From Clostridiales bacterium (GTDB taxonomy: Bacteria; Bacillota; Clostridia; Saccharofermentanales; Saccharofermentanaceae): a DNA stretch of 64,000 nucleotides. The DNA lies in contig JAFZVE010000011.1 of the NCBI GenBank assembly GCA_017617995.1, positions 1-64,000 on the forward strand, written 5' to 3'. Within the stretch, counting starts at the first letter, position 1. Each line of letters begins with the position of its first letter. The translations under genes were made by a program, and so were the position numbers. This document shows, one piece after another, positions 8,546 to 17,513 of this stretch. The notes under the pieces were generated by a model. The model did not search any database, was not told the DNA's origin, and saw only the letters and a program-made list of their open reading frames with translations.

Positions 8546-10756
8546 TTATACTTCGGAAACGCGGTAAATGATCACATTGTATTCCGGAAACGAAACCGCA
8601 GGAGTCAGATTCTCAGCAAAAAACGCCGGATCATAATTGACAGAAGTTTCATCCGGAAGCCAGCAGTACTCATAATCCGGGCTGGCTATGAAATACTGTA
8701 TACCTTCCTGATTACATATTCTTCTAAACTCTTCTATGTTTCCATTACATCCGGATACCAGATAGGCGAAATTCTTCGCACGTGCTGATACATCGTATCC
8801 TCCGGACCAAGCATAATACATATATCCGAAATAAGTAGCACGTCCGGCAAAGAAGAACGTAGCATAATCCCAATCCGGGGTGAGAAACACGTCATCCGTT
8901 TCCGTGTTATCGCATATCCATTCGACCATCTCTGAATCATAATCGATCTTGCTTTTGATCTTATTTAAGTTAAAGTACTCCATCCATTCGAAAACCGCTG
9001 AAATTGTAAGAACAAAGAGAAGGCATCCGGCAAATATCCTGGTTCTCAACATCTTATTCTGCCTGGTTTTCGAGTCTGCTTTCTCCTCGTTTTTCGGATA
9101 CCACAGAGAAACCAGAAAAGCACAGACAAAAGCATCCATAAGGGTCACTGTAACCTGTATGATCTTGTGATTGGCGAGCAGCTCTATCGAAGGTTGGAAT
9201 GTAAACGCAAATACAAGTGGGACAAGAAATGCGAACCACATCACCACGGAAAGCAGGTGCTTCTCCCCCCGCACGACTTCGTCCGACATTTTAGTATCTG
9301 CAGCAGATCGGTCTTTCGAAGATCGAAGAAAAACAAAGACGTATAAAGCGCTCAGAACAAGTGTCAATCCCGTAATCAGAAGAAGATAGATCAGAATGTC
9401 GCGAGGGTGAGCGCTTTTGCTGTAGAAGCCTATATAAAGGCGCAAATCAAACACTTTCTCAACAGCGCCGGCAAATACCTTTGTCTGTATATAAGAGGAA
9501 GTCCAGGCCACAGCGGCAATAATCACATAAAGTATCCTGTACTTACTGAATACTGCCATCAAAGCCAGGATCAGCAGTACCGAAATCAGGGCAGAGCCGT
9601 GAAAATACGGCAGAGGGCAGATAAACAACAGAGCCAGGATCAGTATTTTCCATGGGGAGTTCTTGTTCTCCGTCTTCTCCGGGATCCATGATTCTTTAGA
9701 AAAGAAGAACGAGATCACACTCTTTCTCGATCTTTCAGATAATACGATCGTTCTGCACATCGCACGAACATAAGGAAGGAATAGCAAAATCAGTATAAGA
9801 ATACAGGCAAATCCAAATGACAGATGACGCTGGTTTCCGAATATATTGATTGTCCAGACTCCCCAGCTTTCGTAATCCGTTAATCCGAAGTAAGAAGCCC
9901 TGCTCATCATTTCCCGAAGCGCCCCGATCAGATCCTTTCCGGACGAGATCTTCAATCCCAAATCAATAAAGAAATTAAAAGAAGACCGGAACAGGATCAG
10001 TACGCCCATCAGGGCAAATGCCATCTTCTTCTTGGCGATCACCATCGCAAGTAGACCGGAAAGGACCAGAAAACTGACCATCACCAATATACTCGGTATA
10101 TTGAGCGCAAGATCGATAGGAAGTCCGAGAAAAGCCAGCGTACCGCAGAAGTAATCAAACATAAAATGATAATGGATTCCTTCCGAAGCAAAGAACGGGT
10201 ATTGTGTCGGGAAATTATAGCCTTTGGAAAACGAGGAAGCCAATGCAGAGTGAACGGCAACATCCCCTCGGACAGCCCCGCCAACCACCATCTGTCCTTC
10301 ACCCGTCTGATAGAAATGTCCCATGACAAGAGCAGACAGAATGAAAAACACCGCGATCGTTATAACGTAAAAGCAGTTATTGGCCAGATTACTTCTATAC
10401 TGTTCAATAGCAACGGGCATACCCTGCTTCTTCTGTTTTCTCCGAAAAATCACGATTGAATTAACAATAGTCAAAGCAACGAATACCAGACCGGTAATGA
10501 CCAATCCGGCTACTCGTGCTCCTGTACCCTTACCCATCAGTAAGGTCAACCACAGCGTGGAGTAATATGAAACGATAGAAAGAAGAAGTATTCCCACTAC
10601 CAATCCGGCCGGGATCACAAACAGCCCATCAGGAAGGTATTCCATATGCTTAGAGCCTGAGACCTCAGAAAAGAAGGTTCTTAGATCGGGAATCAGCAGA
10701 CGGATCACTGAAATGCCAAAACACAAACAAAGAAGAAGGAATAGTATGCCCAGCAC
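8546..10756 (-). CDS. Large polytopic membrane protein, glycosyltransferase-like
   Basis: A 736-residue protein with about a dozen or more hydrophobic segments spread along residues 1-580 and a soluble C-terminal domain of about 140 residues. The overall plan (many membrane helices, then a tail with TPDWDYATFFFAGRATYFGY and FRRICNQEGIQYFIASPDYEY) resembles uncharacterised GT-C-like or YfhO-like membrane proteins involved in cell-surface polysaccharides. I see no catalytic signature that fixes the function. The GTG at 10756 has AAAGGA 10 nt upstream. Confidence 0.8.
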   Translation of the reverse strand: MLGILFLLLCLCFGISVIRLLIPDLRTFFSEVSGSKHMEYLPDGLFVIPAGLVVGILLLSIVSYYSTLWLTLLMGKGTGARVAGLVITGLVFVALTIVNSIVIFRRKQKKQGMPVAIEQYRSNLANNCFYVITIAVFFILSALVMGHFYQTGEGQMVVGGAVRGDVAVHSALASSFSKGYNFPTQYPFFASEGIHYHFMFDYFCGTLAFLGLPIDLALNIPSILVMVSFLVLSGLLAMVIAKKKMAFALMGVLILFRSSFNFFIDLGLKISSGKDLIGALREMMSRASYFGLTDYESWGVWTINIFGNQRHLSFGFACILILILLFLPYVRAMCRTIVLSERSRKSVISFFFSKESWIPEKTENKNSPWKILILALLFICPLPYFHGSALISVLLILALMAVFSKYRILYVIIAAVAWTSSYIQTKVFAGAVEKVFDLRLYIGFYSKSAHPRDILIYLLLITGLTLVLSALYVFVFLRSSKDRSAADTKMSDEVVRGEKHLLSVVMWFAFLVPLVFAFTFQPSIELLANHKIIQVTVTLMDAFVCAFLVSLWYPKNEEKADSKTRQNKMLRTRIFAGCLLFVLTISAVFEWMEYFNLNKIKSKIDYDSEMVEWICDNTETDDVFLTPDWDYATFFFAGRATYFGYMYYAWSGGYDVSARAKNFAYLVSGCNGNIEEFRRICNQEGIQYFIASPDYEYCWLPDETSVNYDPAFFAENLTPAVSFPEYNVIIYRVSEV

Positions 10757-10854
10757 AATTGTTCCGTCCTTTCACCTGATTATCCGAAAAGCAGCTCGGT
10801 TATTTCATGACTAAGAATGCCACAAATGCGCAAAAAAAGCCACTATGCATCAAG

Positions 10855-10883
10855 TTGAATTTTGCAGGGACAAACTATATAAT
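10855..10883 (+). promoter_or_regulatory. Promoter of tRNA-Arg
   Basis: TTGAAT, a 17-nt spacer and a perfect TATAAT; the tRNA begins 11 nt after the -10. Confidence 0.8.
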
Positions 10884-10893
10884 CTATATGCGT

Positions 10894-10968
10894 GCTTCGA
10901 TCGTTCAACGGATAGGACTGCAGTTTCCGGTACTGCCAATGCGGGTTCGATTCCTGCTCGGAGCGCCA
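10894..10968 (+). tRNA. tRNA-Arg (CCG)
   Basis: A 7-bp acceptor stem GCTTCGA/TCGGAGC with one wobble, D arm, anticodon arm GCAGT-TTCCGGT-ACTGC with anticodon CCG, T arm with TTCGATT, and an encoded CCA. It has its own promoter and terminator. Confidence 0.95.
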
Positions 10969-10978
10969 TATTTTTTGT

Positions 10979-11026
10979 GAACGCCTCTATGTACGATGGC
11001 ATCGTCTGCAGAGGCGTTCTCTTTTT
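10979..11026 (+). terminator. Terminator of tRNA-Arg
   Basis: A perfect 10-bp stem GAACGCCTCT/AGAGGCGTTC followed by TCTTTTT. Confidence 0.9.
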
Positions 11027-11039
11027 AGGGAGGCAGAAC

Positions 11040-11534
11040 ATGGACAACAAGGCACTCTATATCCTGGCCGGGTACGACGATGCTACAGAGGAACATCTGG
11101 CCGAAATCCAGAAGAAACTCTACGAGAGCGGTTTTACCGGCGTGCACACCAAGGACCTCCCCCAGCACATCACCCTGGATTCTTTCCCCACGGAGCAGGA
11201 AGAGACCTTGATCGGAAAAATCAAGGAAGTCGCCGCCAGAACACCGCCCTTCGAAGTGACATTCAGCCATGCGGGAATCTTCACCGGCGCGAAAGTCCTG
11301 TTCATCGCTCCGGACAAGAACCGGCCGCTTCTTCGCCTGAAGGAAGAGTTCGGGAGCAGCGATAACTGGACACCTCATACCACGATGCTCATCGACAGGC
11401 CTGAGGTGATCTTTGAAGCCCTGCCTATCGTGATGGAGTCTTTCTCCTCTTTCCGGGGCACGGTCACTTCGCTTCACCTGTATGAATTCTTCCCGACACG
11501 CTATATCGCGACCTTCCCACTTCAGACAAAATAG
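11040..11534 (+). CDS. 2H phosphoesterase (2'-5' RNA ligase-like)
   Basis: A 164-residue protein of the 2H phosphoesterase superfamily. The two catalytic HxT motifs are PQHITLDSF near residue 41 and WTPHTTMLI near 115. Typical activities are opening of 2',3'-cyclic phosphates or nucleotide phosphodiester hydrolysis; the substrate here is unknown. GGGAGG precedes the ATG. It is followed closely by two Nudix genes, suggesting a nucleotide or RNA housekeeping cluster. Confidence 0.85.
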   Translation: MDNKALYILAGYDDATEEHLAEIQKKLYESGFTGVHTKDLPQHITLDSFPTEQEETLIGKIKEVAARTPPFEVTFSHAGIFTGAKVLFIAPDKNRPLLRLKEEFGSSDNWTPHTTMLIDRPEVIFEALPIVMESFSSFRGTVTSLHLYEFFPTRYIATFPLQTK

Positions 11535-11583
11535 TCACCGTTTCGGTCCCCTGTCCGGACCGTCTCAATTAAGGAGATACGAT

Positions 11584-12081
11584 ATGGAATACGATTGCTT
11601 TATTCAGAAAGGAAACTATTACTTCCGCTATAGAACGGGAGCGATCATCCTGCGCGGGCGGGAGATGCTCTTCGTTCAGAACGATCTGGGCGGGTATTAC
11701 TACATGATCGGTGGTGCGGTGCACCTCGGCGAGACTTCACAGGCGTGCATCGAGCGCGAGGTCTTCGAGGAAACAGGCGTACCCTGTAAGCCCGTCCGCT
11801 GCGGCATCATCTGCGAGAACTTCTTCGAGGGGGACCGTCTGGATGAACGAATCTGCGGGATGCACTGCCACGTGATGGAATTCTATTACCTGATGGAAGT
11901 TCCGGAAGGAAGTGCTTTTGCCGAGGAAACCGACACCGGAGAGAAGCTCATCTGGCTCCCTCTGGACGAGCTCGATAAGTACGACGTCCGCCCCGTCATG
12001 CTGAAGACGAAGCTCAAGGAAGCAATCGACGGCGGCGCAGTACTCCACGTAGTTAATCAGGATATCGGATCGGATACTTGA
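11584..12081 (+). CDS. Nudix hydrolase
   Basis: A 165-residue Nudix enzyme. The box is complete: GGAVHLGETSQACIE followed by REVFEETGV, fitting GX5EX7REUXEEXGU. It should hydrolyse a nucleoside diphosphate linked to another moiety in a Mg-dependent way. The tail has LIWLPLDELDKYDVRPVML, common in Nudix proteins annotated as ADP-ribose or NTP pyrophosphatases. AAGGAG precedes the ATG at 11584; the open frame further upstream overlaps the previous gene and is rejected. Confidence 0.92.
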   Translation: MEYDCFIQKGNYYFRYRTGAIILRGREMLFVQNDLGGYYYMIGGAVHLGETSQACIEREVFEETGVPCKPVRCGIICENFFEGDRLDERICGMHCHVMEFYYLMEVPEGSAFAEETDTGEKLIWLPLDELDKYDVRPVMLKTKLKEAIDGGAVLHVVNQDIGSDT

Positions 12082-12185
12082 CTCTCCCCCAGGGGCACCC
12101 TTTATCCTTTGAAGCAGATCGTTCCTACGATCACACTAAAAATCCCGCTAAGGGGCAATCTCTCCCGAGAGGAAAGGAGCCGAAT

Positions 12186-12650
12186 ATGGGCTACATTATG
12201 GATCTTCGAAAAGAACTGGGGCATAGAGCGCTGATCATGGCAGGTGGATGCGTGCTGTTCGTTAACGAGAAGAACGAGATCCTTCTTCAACATCGTGCGG
12301 ACAATCACTACTGGGGCTACCCGGGCGGATCGATGGAGCTTGGCGAATCTTTTGAAGAATGTGCAAAGAGAGAGGCATTCGAGGAGACCGGTCTGGTCGC
12401 CGATGAGCTCGAATACTTCTCTACCGAATCGGGCGCATCGACGCACTATATCTATCCGAATGGAGACGAGATCTACGTCGCCGGCATCGTGTTTTCCTGC
12501 CGCAAGTATCACGGCGAGATGAAGGTTCAGGAGGACGAGGTCATCGAGCAGCGATTCTTCTCAGAGGAAGATCTGCCTGACAATATGGATCCTCTGAACG
12601 AAGAGATCATCCACCAAGCATTTAGATATTTAAACGAGGGCAGGATCTGA
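12186..12650 (+). CDS. Nudix hydrolase
   Basis: A 154-residue second Nudix enzyme with an intact box (GGSMELGESFEECAK followed by REAFEETGL) and the preceding WGYPGG loop, a pattern frequent in MutT/ADP-ribose-type members. AAAGGAG lies 7 nt before the ATG at 12186. It follows the first Nudix gene by about 100 nt, but the two proteins are only distantly alike, so this is not a recent tandem duplication. Confidence 0.92.
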   Translation: MGYIMDLRKELGHRALIMAGGCVLFVNEKNEILLQHRADNHYWGYPGGSMELGESFEECAKREAFEETGLVADELEYFSTESGASTHYIYPNGDEIYVAGIVFSCRKYHGEMKVQEDEVIEQRFFSEEDLPDNMDPLNEEIIHQAFRYLNEGRI

Positions 12651-12833
12651 TTTCGGCAAGATCCGCGACTCATTTCTCCTCCGCAACCGAAAGTAGAAGA
12701 ATCTCCACTTCCGGTTGATGGAGCCTCCCCCGCCTTTCGCGGTATAATGCAGGTAACGAAGGACAGCCGGTGCAAGTTCTGCTTGCATCCGGAAAAAGGC
12801 ATCCAGAGATGTGTTAATCGGAGGGCGAGAAAC

Positions 12834-13511
12834 ATGATTTTCCCGGAGAAATTACAGATACTCAGAAAGAGCAAGGGGCTGACACAGGAAGAACTGGCCG
12901 CAGAGCTAAGTGTCTCGCGTCAGGCCGTGGCGAAGTGGGAGTCCGGCCAGGGCTACCCGGATATCGCTAATCTCATCGCGATCAGCACGATGTTTAACGT
13001 TACCGTCGATTATCTCGTAAAGGATGCCGACTGCCAGACACGTCCCGTCGCCGCCAGCGCCGATGAGTCTGAACTGGAAGCGCTCATCGATTTCCGCCTT
13101 GAGGCGAATCGGAACACCTACGCCGCCTTCTCCAATGAAGTGGAAGCATCGCGGCCTTCCGCACACGACTTCAAGTTCGAAAAAGGCGAATACACTTATA
13201 TCGACACATATGTCGGCGGCGAGCAGTTCGCCGGCGAGGAAGCGGTCTTCCGAAACGGCGTCGCCAGGTATGCGATGAACTACTGCGGCCGCGTACTCGA
13301 CGGCACATTTAGCGGAGACTTCCTGAAAGAGGCCCTGCGCGCCGCCACGCGCGAACTCCCCTACCGCGGCCCGGAGCACTACTCCTCCGGAGAATACACT
13401 TACACCTGCAAGATCACGGGCGACATCGACTGGTTCCAGGGATGCGAAGAGATCTTCCACGCAGGCACGAAAGTGTACGAGTGCTTTTTCCACGGAGGCC
13501 TGATGCGCTAG
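12834..13511 (+). CDS. XRE-family regulator with DUF5680-type C-terminal domain
   Basis: A 225-residue protein. Residues 1-65 form a Cro/C1-type helix-turn-helix (KLQILRKSKGLTQEELA, LSVSRQAVAKWESGQGYPD). The C-terminal half (from about 110) matches the DUF5680 pattern, with YIDTYVGGEQFAGEEAVF and IDWFQGCEEIFHAGTKVYEC, and probably senses a small ligand. The ATG at 12834 has GGAGGG upstream. A TATAAT at 12743-12748 is the likely -10, giving a leader of about 80 nt with a GCAAG/CTTGC hairpin. Confidence 0.88.
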   Translation: MIFPEKLQILRKSKGLTQEELAAELSVSRQAVAKWESGQGYPDIANLIAISTMFNVTVDYLVKDADCQTRPVAASADESELEALIDFRLEANRNTYAAFSNEVEASRPSAHDFKFEKGEYTYIDTYVGGEQFAGEEAVFRNGVARYAMNYCGRVLDGTFSGDFLKEALRAATRELPYRGPEHYSSGEYTYTCKITGDIDWFQGCEEIFHAGTKVYECFFHGGLMR

Positions 13512-13554
13512 GGCATACACCACAACTAAATCACGGAACGATTATCGCGTCAAA

Positions 13555-13593
13555 AGAGCCGGCCCCTTTCGGATGCCGGCTCTCTCGTTTTTG
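13555..13593 (+). terminator. Terminator after the XRE regulator
   Basis: A 9-bp stem AGAGCCGGC/GCCGGCTCT followed by CTCGTTTTTG. Confidence 0.9.
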
Positions 13594-13636
13594 TTTATCT
13601 GATTTTGCTTTCTCGTTTCCGAATATCTGACTTCAC

Positions 13637-14980
13637 TTATACGTTCTCGACAGTTCCGAGGAATACCGGAAGGCCGGTTGCCTGATCCACGATCGCGTAT
13701 GCATAAGGACGGTCACAAACGACGCGGTACACCGGACCCGGGTCCTCGCATGCGGACTCTGTCATGATGACGGCCGTCGCTGCTGCCGCCTTCGTGCCCG
13801 CGCGGTCGACCTCGATGTAGGTCTTGTGAATGACCTTGGAGATAAACACTTCTGTGCTGCTCATATTCGAGAAATCCGCGTTATCTTCGTCAAATGCATC
13901 TTTCATGCCCATGTCAGAGAGCGCGCTCTGAAGTTCCATAGCATACTCGCTCTTGAACTCCGGCATCATCGCCTGTACCTGACAAGCGACTTCCCGGCTG
14001 TTCCAGAATTCCCAGTAGTCTTCCGCCGTCATGTTCGCGACAAATTCGTTGATGTCGACCGACTCATCGTTCGGCAGGATCGTCATGAAAGCGTACTTGC
14101 CGTCATCGTATGCCTTAAGGAATCCGACCGCATCGTCGGTGCCGAAGTAGACCGACTCCGAGCTAGAAAGGAACGGTGTGGTCTTGGTCTGGCCGTTTCC
14201 AGCTGTGAAGACTTCGTTTACGACCTGCTCTTCGGAGTACGGCTCGTTCCACTTTCCGTCGAAAGTAATGGCATTGATAAGGACCATGAGGTCATTCGGC
14301 GAGAGCTCCTTGATCAGTTCCTTGATGCGGCCCTCGGTCTTCTCGTCGACCCAGCCGTTGATCATGTCCGCTGCGCTGCCGCCAAACGGAATCACAGATA
14401 TGGTCGCGTCGAAATGGTGCTGCACGTAGTCGAGATAGTCATCATAGACGACCTGGCTTTTCGCCTCGTTCAGCCATACCGAGTTCGCGATCTTCAGAGA
14501 ATCGTTCTGAAGAGAATTCATGCGGTTCACCGCATACTGGAATGCCGTGGCGTTATCCGCGCCAGGCACGAGAGTGCTCATCATCTGATTCAGCGTCTCG
14601 CCATCGGCTCCCGCCGCTGCCATTTCCAGCGCGAAAAGCACTGAATCTGCGGAGATCAGCACGTTCTCTCCATTCGCGTTCTCGGCGCAGTGTTTCATGA
14701 GTTCGAAGATGAACTCGGAGTAAGCCTGATTCAGTTCCTCCTCGGACATCGTGGTCTTTCCGGATCCTGTCGTACTCAGCTCGAAGACAGCCTGCTTACC
14801 GTTATCGCGGTTCACTGTTTTCACATCACCGGGCTTGTTATCATCGTCATCTTTCAGCGGTCCTTCCGTCGGGGTCTCCCGGCGAGTCGACTTCTTGGTT
14901 GTTCCTGTTTTTCCGGAGCATCCTACCGCCATGGACAGGATCACCGATGTAGCCAATAAAACTGCAACTAATTTCTTCAT
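13637..14980 (-). CDS. Lipoprotein serpin (serine-protease inhibitor)
   Basis: A 447-residue secreted lipoprotein: signal peptide, lipobox SMAVGC near residue 21, a charged Thr/Lys-rich linker of about 60 residues, then a full serpin domain (about 80-447). The reactive-centre hinge EVDRAGTKAAAATAV fits inhibitory serpins, with small residues at P12-P9 and Thr at P8. The signature DRPYAYAIVD follows. Counting from the hinge places P1 near the Ser of TESAC, but this is only a prediction. It probably protects the cell surface against host or competitor proteases. GAGGAAAG precedes the ATG. Confidence 0.93.
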   Translation of the reverse strand: MKKLVAVLLATSVILSMAVGCSGKTGTTKKSTRRETPTEGPLKDDDDNKPGDVKTVNRDNGKQAVFELSTTGSGKTTMSEEELNQAYSEFIFELMKHCAENANGENVLISADSVLFALEMAAAGADGETLNQMMSTLVPGADNATAFQYAVNRMNSLQNDSLKIANSVWLNEAKSQVVYDDYLDYVQHHFDATISVIPFGGSAADMINGWVDEKTEGRIKELIKELSPNDLMVLINAITFDGKWNEPYSEEQVVNEVFTAGNGQTKTTPFLSSSESVYFGTDDAVGFLKAYDDGKYAFMTILPNDESVDINEFVANMTAEDYWEFWNSREVACQVQAMMPEFKSEYAMELQSALSDMGMKDAFDEDNADFSNMSSTEVFISKVIHKTYIEVDRAGTKAAAATAVIMTESACEDPGPVYRVVCDRPYAYAIVDQATGLPVFLGTVENV

Positions 14981-15064
14981 TTTTCTTTCCTCACTTTTCT
15001 TGTTTTTTACTTTGTTTATTTCGTATGCTTCACTTGATCCGGGAAGCCTCGGAGATAGTACTTT

Positions 15065-16738
15065 TCACGCGATATGGATATGGAACACCATGTCCTCGAG
15101 AATGCCGCCGTTTTCGTAGGCATAAAGGAGAAGGAAATCACCCTGGTCGTTTCTCTTAAGAAGGCTGTAGTGCGTAAACTCCATGTCATCGATCCCGATG
15201 AGCTCGGAAAGCAGAACCGACTCGATGGTGTGGCCGGAGTGGTCCATCAGACGGAGCGTATCTTCGCCCTGATCCATGACCAGGAAGTTTCCACCGAACT
15301 CATGGAGCGAATAGGTACACATATTCTCCAGCGTATCGTCCTCCCACTTCTTTATCATCTTGCCCTCGTGATCGTACTCGACGAGCGTGCAGCTCTCGTT
15401 ATTATCTTTGTATGAGTAGAAGCGGATGAAGATGCTGGTGGAAGTCACGAATACATACTGCAGATCCCAGCACTCGAGCGGAACCTGATCAAGTTCCATC
15501 GGTTCGGCAGTCACGGTATTCGTGATCGGATCCAGATGCAGGACGTGAAGTTCATTGGCAAGAGGATTGTGGACGAAGATCACACTTCCATCCGGAGAAA
15601 CCGCCACGTCATTTAGGCAGGACATCACGCGATCACCGGCCTCCGTCGATTCGACGATGAAGAAGTGGTCCAGATAATTGCCGTACGGATCGGCATAGAA
15701 AGCAACTGTATCGCCGTCGAGAAGATCCACGGTCACATCTTCAAATCCTGCGACCACTTCGGCAACCTTCGTCATCTCCTCGTCGGTGATCTGGTAGATA
15801 TACACGATGGAGGAACGGATATCGCAGGTGTAGAGATACTTTTCCGAAGCAGCGGCATGAGTCGCCGTGGAGGAGAATCTTACGATGCCTCCTTCGGAAG
15901 TTACGAATACATGCTCATCGAAATGCGCCTGGCTCGGAGTCACCGTGTAACTACTCAGTGGCATCGCTGTGACGGTCGACTGGTACTCGCCTTTTTCGAA
16001 GGCAAAATCAGGATCACTCAGTCCCAGATCCGGCAGGGCAAACTCGATGTTTTCGAGGAACTCATCGCCTTTGTATCCGATGTTCATGGTGTAGTCATTT
16101 ACGGTGATATCGATGGTCATGCCGGATGCCTCGTGACGATATACATAGTGCTTCACAGAAACATCGATTTCCGTTCCGAAATGCATGCTCTCGAAGCTGA
16201 TGAATCCGTATCCGCCGATGTCGGTCGTGGGAAGATTTCCTTCTGCGTAATCCACCATGGAAAAGTAATACCGGTATGCGTTCTGGAAACCCTCGAGGTC
16301 TTCCGAGCGGATCGATACGATAATGTAGTTAAAATCCGGATGATCCGGGTCGCCCCAGAATTCAAAATACGTTTCTTTATCCGTGTCGATGCACTGCGTC
16401 TTCACACACTTATAAATGTCGGGAACATCACATGCCCAGAGCTCTGCGCCGATGTGATATGTGTCCTGCGGAGCCGTGCTGCTGCCGCTTGCGGAGTTTG
16501 TGCTTGAGCTGGTATTCGAGTTGGAATTGGAATTTGAGTTTGAATTCTGATTTGAATTCTTGCCGGAAGTTTTATTCGTTTCGCCGTTGGTGGTCGCCGC
16601 AGACTTGGACGATTTCTTTGTGCCTTTTTTCTTCTCGTCTGCCTTCGAGCATCCGCTGAGCAGCATGCCTGCCGCGAGCATTATCGCTCCCACCTTTATC
16701 GCGATCTTGTTCTCTCTTGATCTAAACATCTGGTTCAC
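15065..16738 (-). CDS. Large secreted lipoprotein of unknown function
   Basis: A lipoprotein of about 557 residues. An N-terminal basic signal sequence ends in the lipobox MLLSGC, followed by a Lys/Ser/Asn-rich linker with many NS repeats. A domain of about 150 residues (TYHIGAELWACDVP onward) comes next, then a repetitive beta-rich region of propeller type (SPDGSVIFVHNPLANELHVL and similar strands). The start is uncertain. GTG at 16738 has AGGA 5 nt upstream and is used here; ATG at 16753 and ATG at 16729 are alternatives. I do not recognise a family. Confidence 0.75.
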   Translation of the reverse strand: MNQMFRSRENKIAIKVGAIMLAAGMLLSGCSKADEKKKGTKKSSKSAATTNGETNKTSGKNSNQNSNSNSNSNSNTSSSTNSASGSSTAPQDTYHIGAELWACDVPDIYKCVKTQCIDTDKETYFEFWGDPDHPDFNYIIVSIRSEDLEGFQNAYRYYFSMVDYAEGNLPTTDIGGYGFISFESMHFGTEIDVSVKHYVYRHEASGMTIDITVNDYTMNIGYKGDEFLENIEFALPDLGLSDPDFAFEKGEYQSTVTAMPLSSYTVTPSQAHFDEHVFVTSEGGIVRFSSTATHAAASEKYLYTCDIRSSIVYIYQITDEEMTKVAEVVAGFEDVTVDLLDGDTVAFYADPYGNYLDHFFIVESTEAGDRVMSCLNDVAVSPDGSVIFVHNPLANELHVLHLDPITNTVTAEPMELDQVPLECWDLQYVFVTSTSIFIRFYSYKDNNESCTLVEYDHEGKMIKKWEDDTLENMCTYSLHEFGGNFLVMDQGEDTLRLMDHSGHTIESVLLSELIGIDDMEFTHYSLLKRNDQGDFLLLYAYENGGILEDMVFHIHIA

Positions 16739-16832
16739 TATTGTCCTTTTCATATCTTTCTCGAGCGCCGATGCGCATCTTCCTTTTGCGCTCTGCATAA
16801 TAGACGAAGCAAAAAGGATCTCTGTTGCACAT

Positions 16833-16906
16833 TTCGAAAAAGAAGGTTTCTTGTGCTGTCCTCGGACTTCGTCCTGCGGAGTCACATCGAAACCTTCTTT
16901 TTCGAA
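16833..16906. repeat. Structured intergenic element, copy A
   Basis: A perfect 18-bp outer stem (16833-16850 with 16889-16906) encloses the conserved core TTGTGCTGTCCTCGGA...TCCTGCGGAGTCAC, whose apex is a GGAC-TTCG-TCC hairpin. T-rich ends on both strands make it a possible bidirectional terminator. It lies between the divergent lipoprotein and desulfoferrodoxin genes. Two relatives are at 21391 and 24305. Confidence 0.8.
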
Positions 16907-17001
16907 TTAACTTACAACAAAATACCCTCTCTTTGCGTGCCTATTCTATGCTAAAATGCACTCATAACCACATGATTCTATCTGGCAAAGGAGTGTGTAC
17001 T

Positions 17002-17376
17002 ATGGAGATTGTTATTTATCGTTGTAAACGTTGCGGAAATATTGCGATCAAGCTCGTGGATTCAGGCGTCCCCATGATGTGCTGCGGCGAGAAGATGGAG
17101 GCACTTGTACCCTCTTCCGTTGACGCATCACTGGAGAAGCACGTACCGGTCATCTCGCGCGACGGAGATCTGGTCACGGTATCCATCGGTTCCACCGCGC
17201 ACCCGATGGTTGAGGAGCACTACATCCAGTTCGTGATCCTCGATACGACCGCCGGCATCCAGATTGCCGAGCTTCACCCCGGAGACGATCCGAAGGCCGT
17301 GTTTACGGTCATTTCGAGCGTCGAAGTGAAGAACGCCTACGAATACTGTAACCTGCACGGCCTCTGGGTCAGCTGA
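17002..17376 (+). CDS. dfx: Desulfoferrodoxin (superoxide reductase)
   Basis: A 124-residue two-iron superoxide reductase that reduces superoxide to peroxide in anaerobes. The N-terminal rubredoxin-like centre I has YRCKRCGN and MCCGEKM. Centre II ligands are visible as LEKHVPVI (with the active-site Glu-Lys pair), AHPMVEEHYI and the closing CNLHG. Length is typical. AAAGGAG lies 8 nt before the ATG at 17002. It is monocistronic with a strong terminator. It supports a strictly anaerobic but oxygen-exposed lifestyle. Confidence 0.96.
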   Translation: MEIVIYRCKRCGNIAIKLVDSGVPMMCCGEKMEALVPSSVDASLEKHVPVISRDGDLVTVSIGSTAHPMVEEHYIQFVILDTTAGIQIAELHPGDDPKAVFTVISSVEVKNAYEYCNLHGLWVS

Positions 17377-17417
17377 TTATTCTATATAGTTTAGATTCAC
17401 ATCCTGAAAACATATAG

Positions 17418-17452
17418 AAAGACGGTCCCGGGATTTCCCGAAACCGTCTTTT
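17418..17452. terminator. Terminator between desulfoferrodoxin and ABC permease genes
   Basis: Stem AAAGACGGT/ACCGTCTTT with a 17-nt loop and T-rich ends on both strands; it serves the convergent genes on either side. Confidence 0.85.
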
Positions 17453-17513
17453 CATATATCTTTTTTCGCTTAAGCACAACCCCGTTTTCACACGGAAATC
17501 GGCAAGATCCGCC

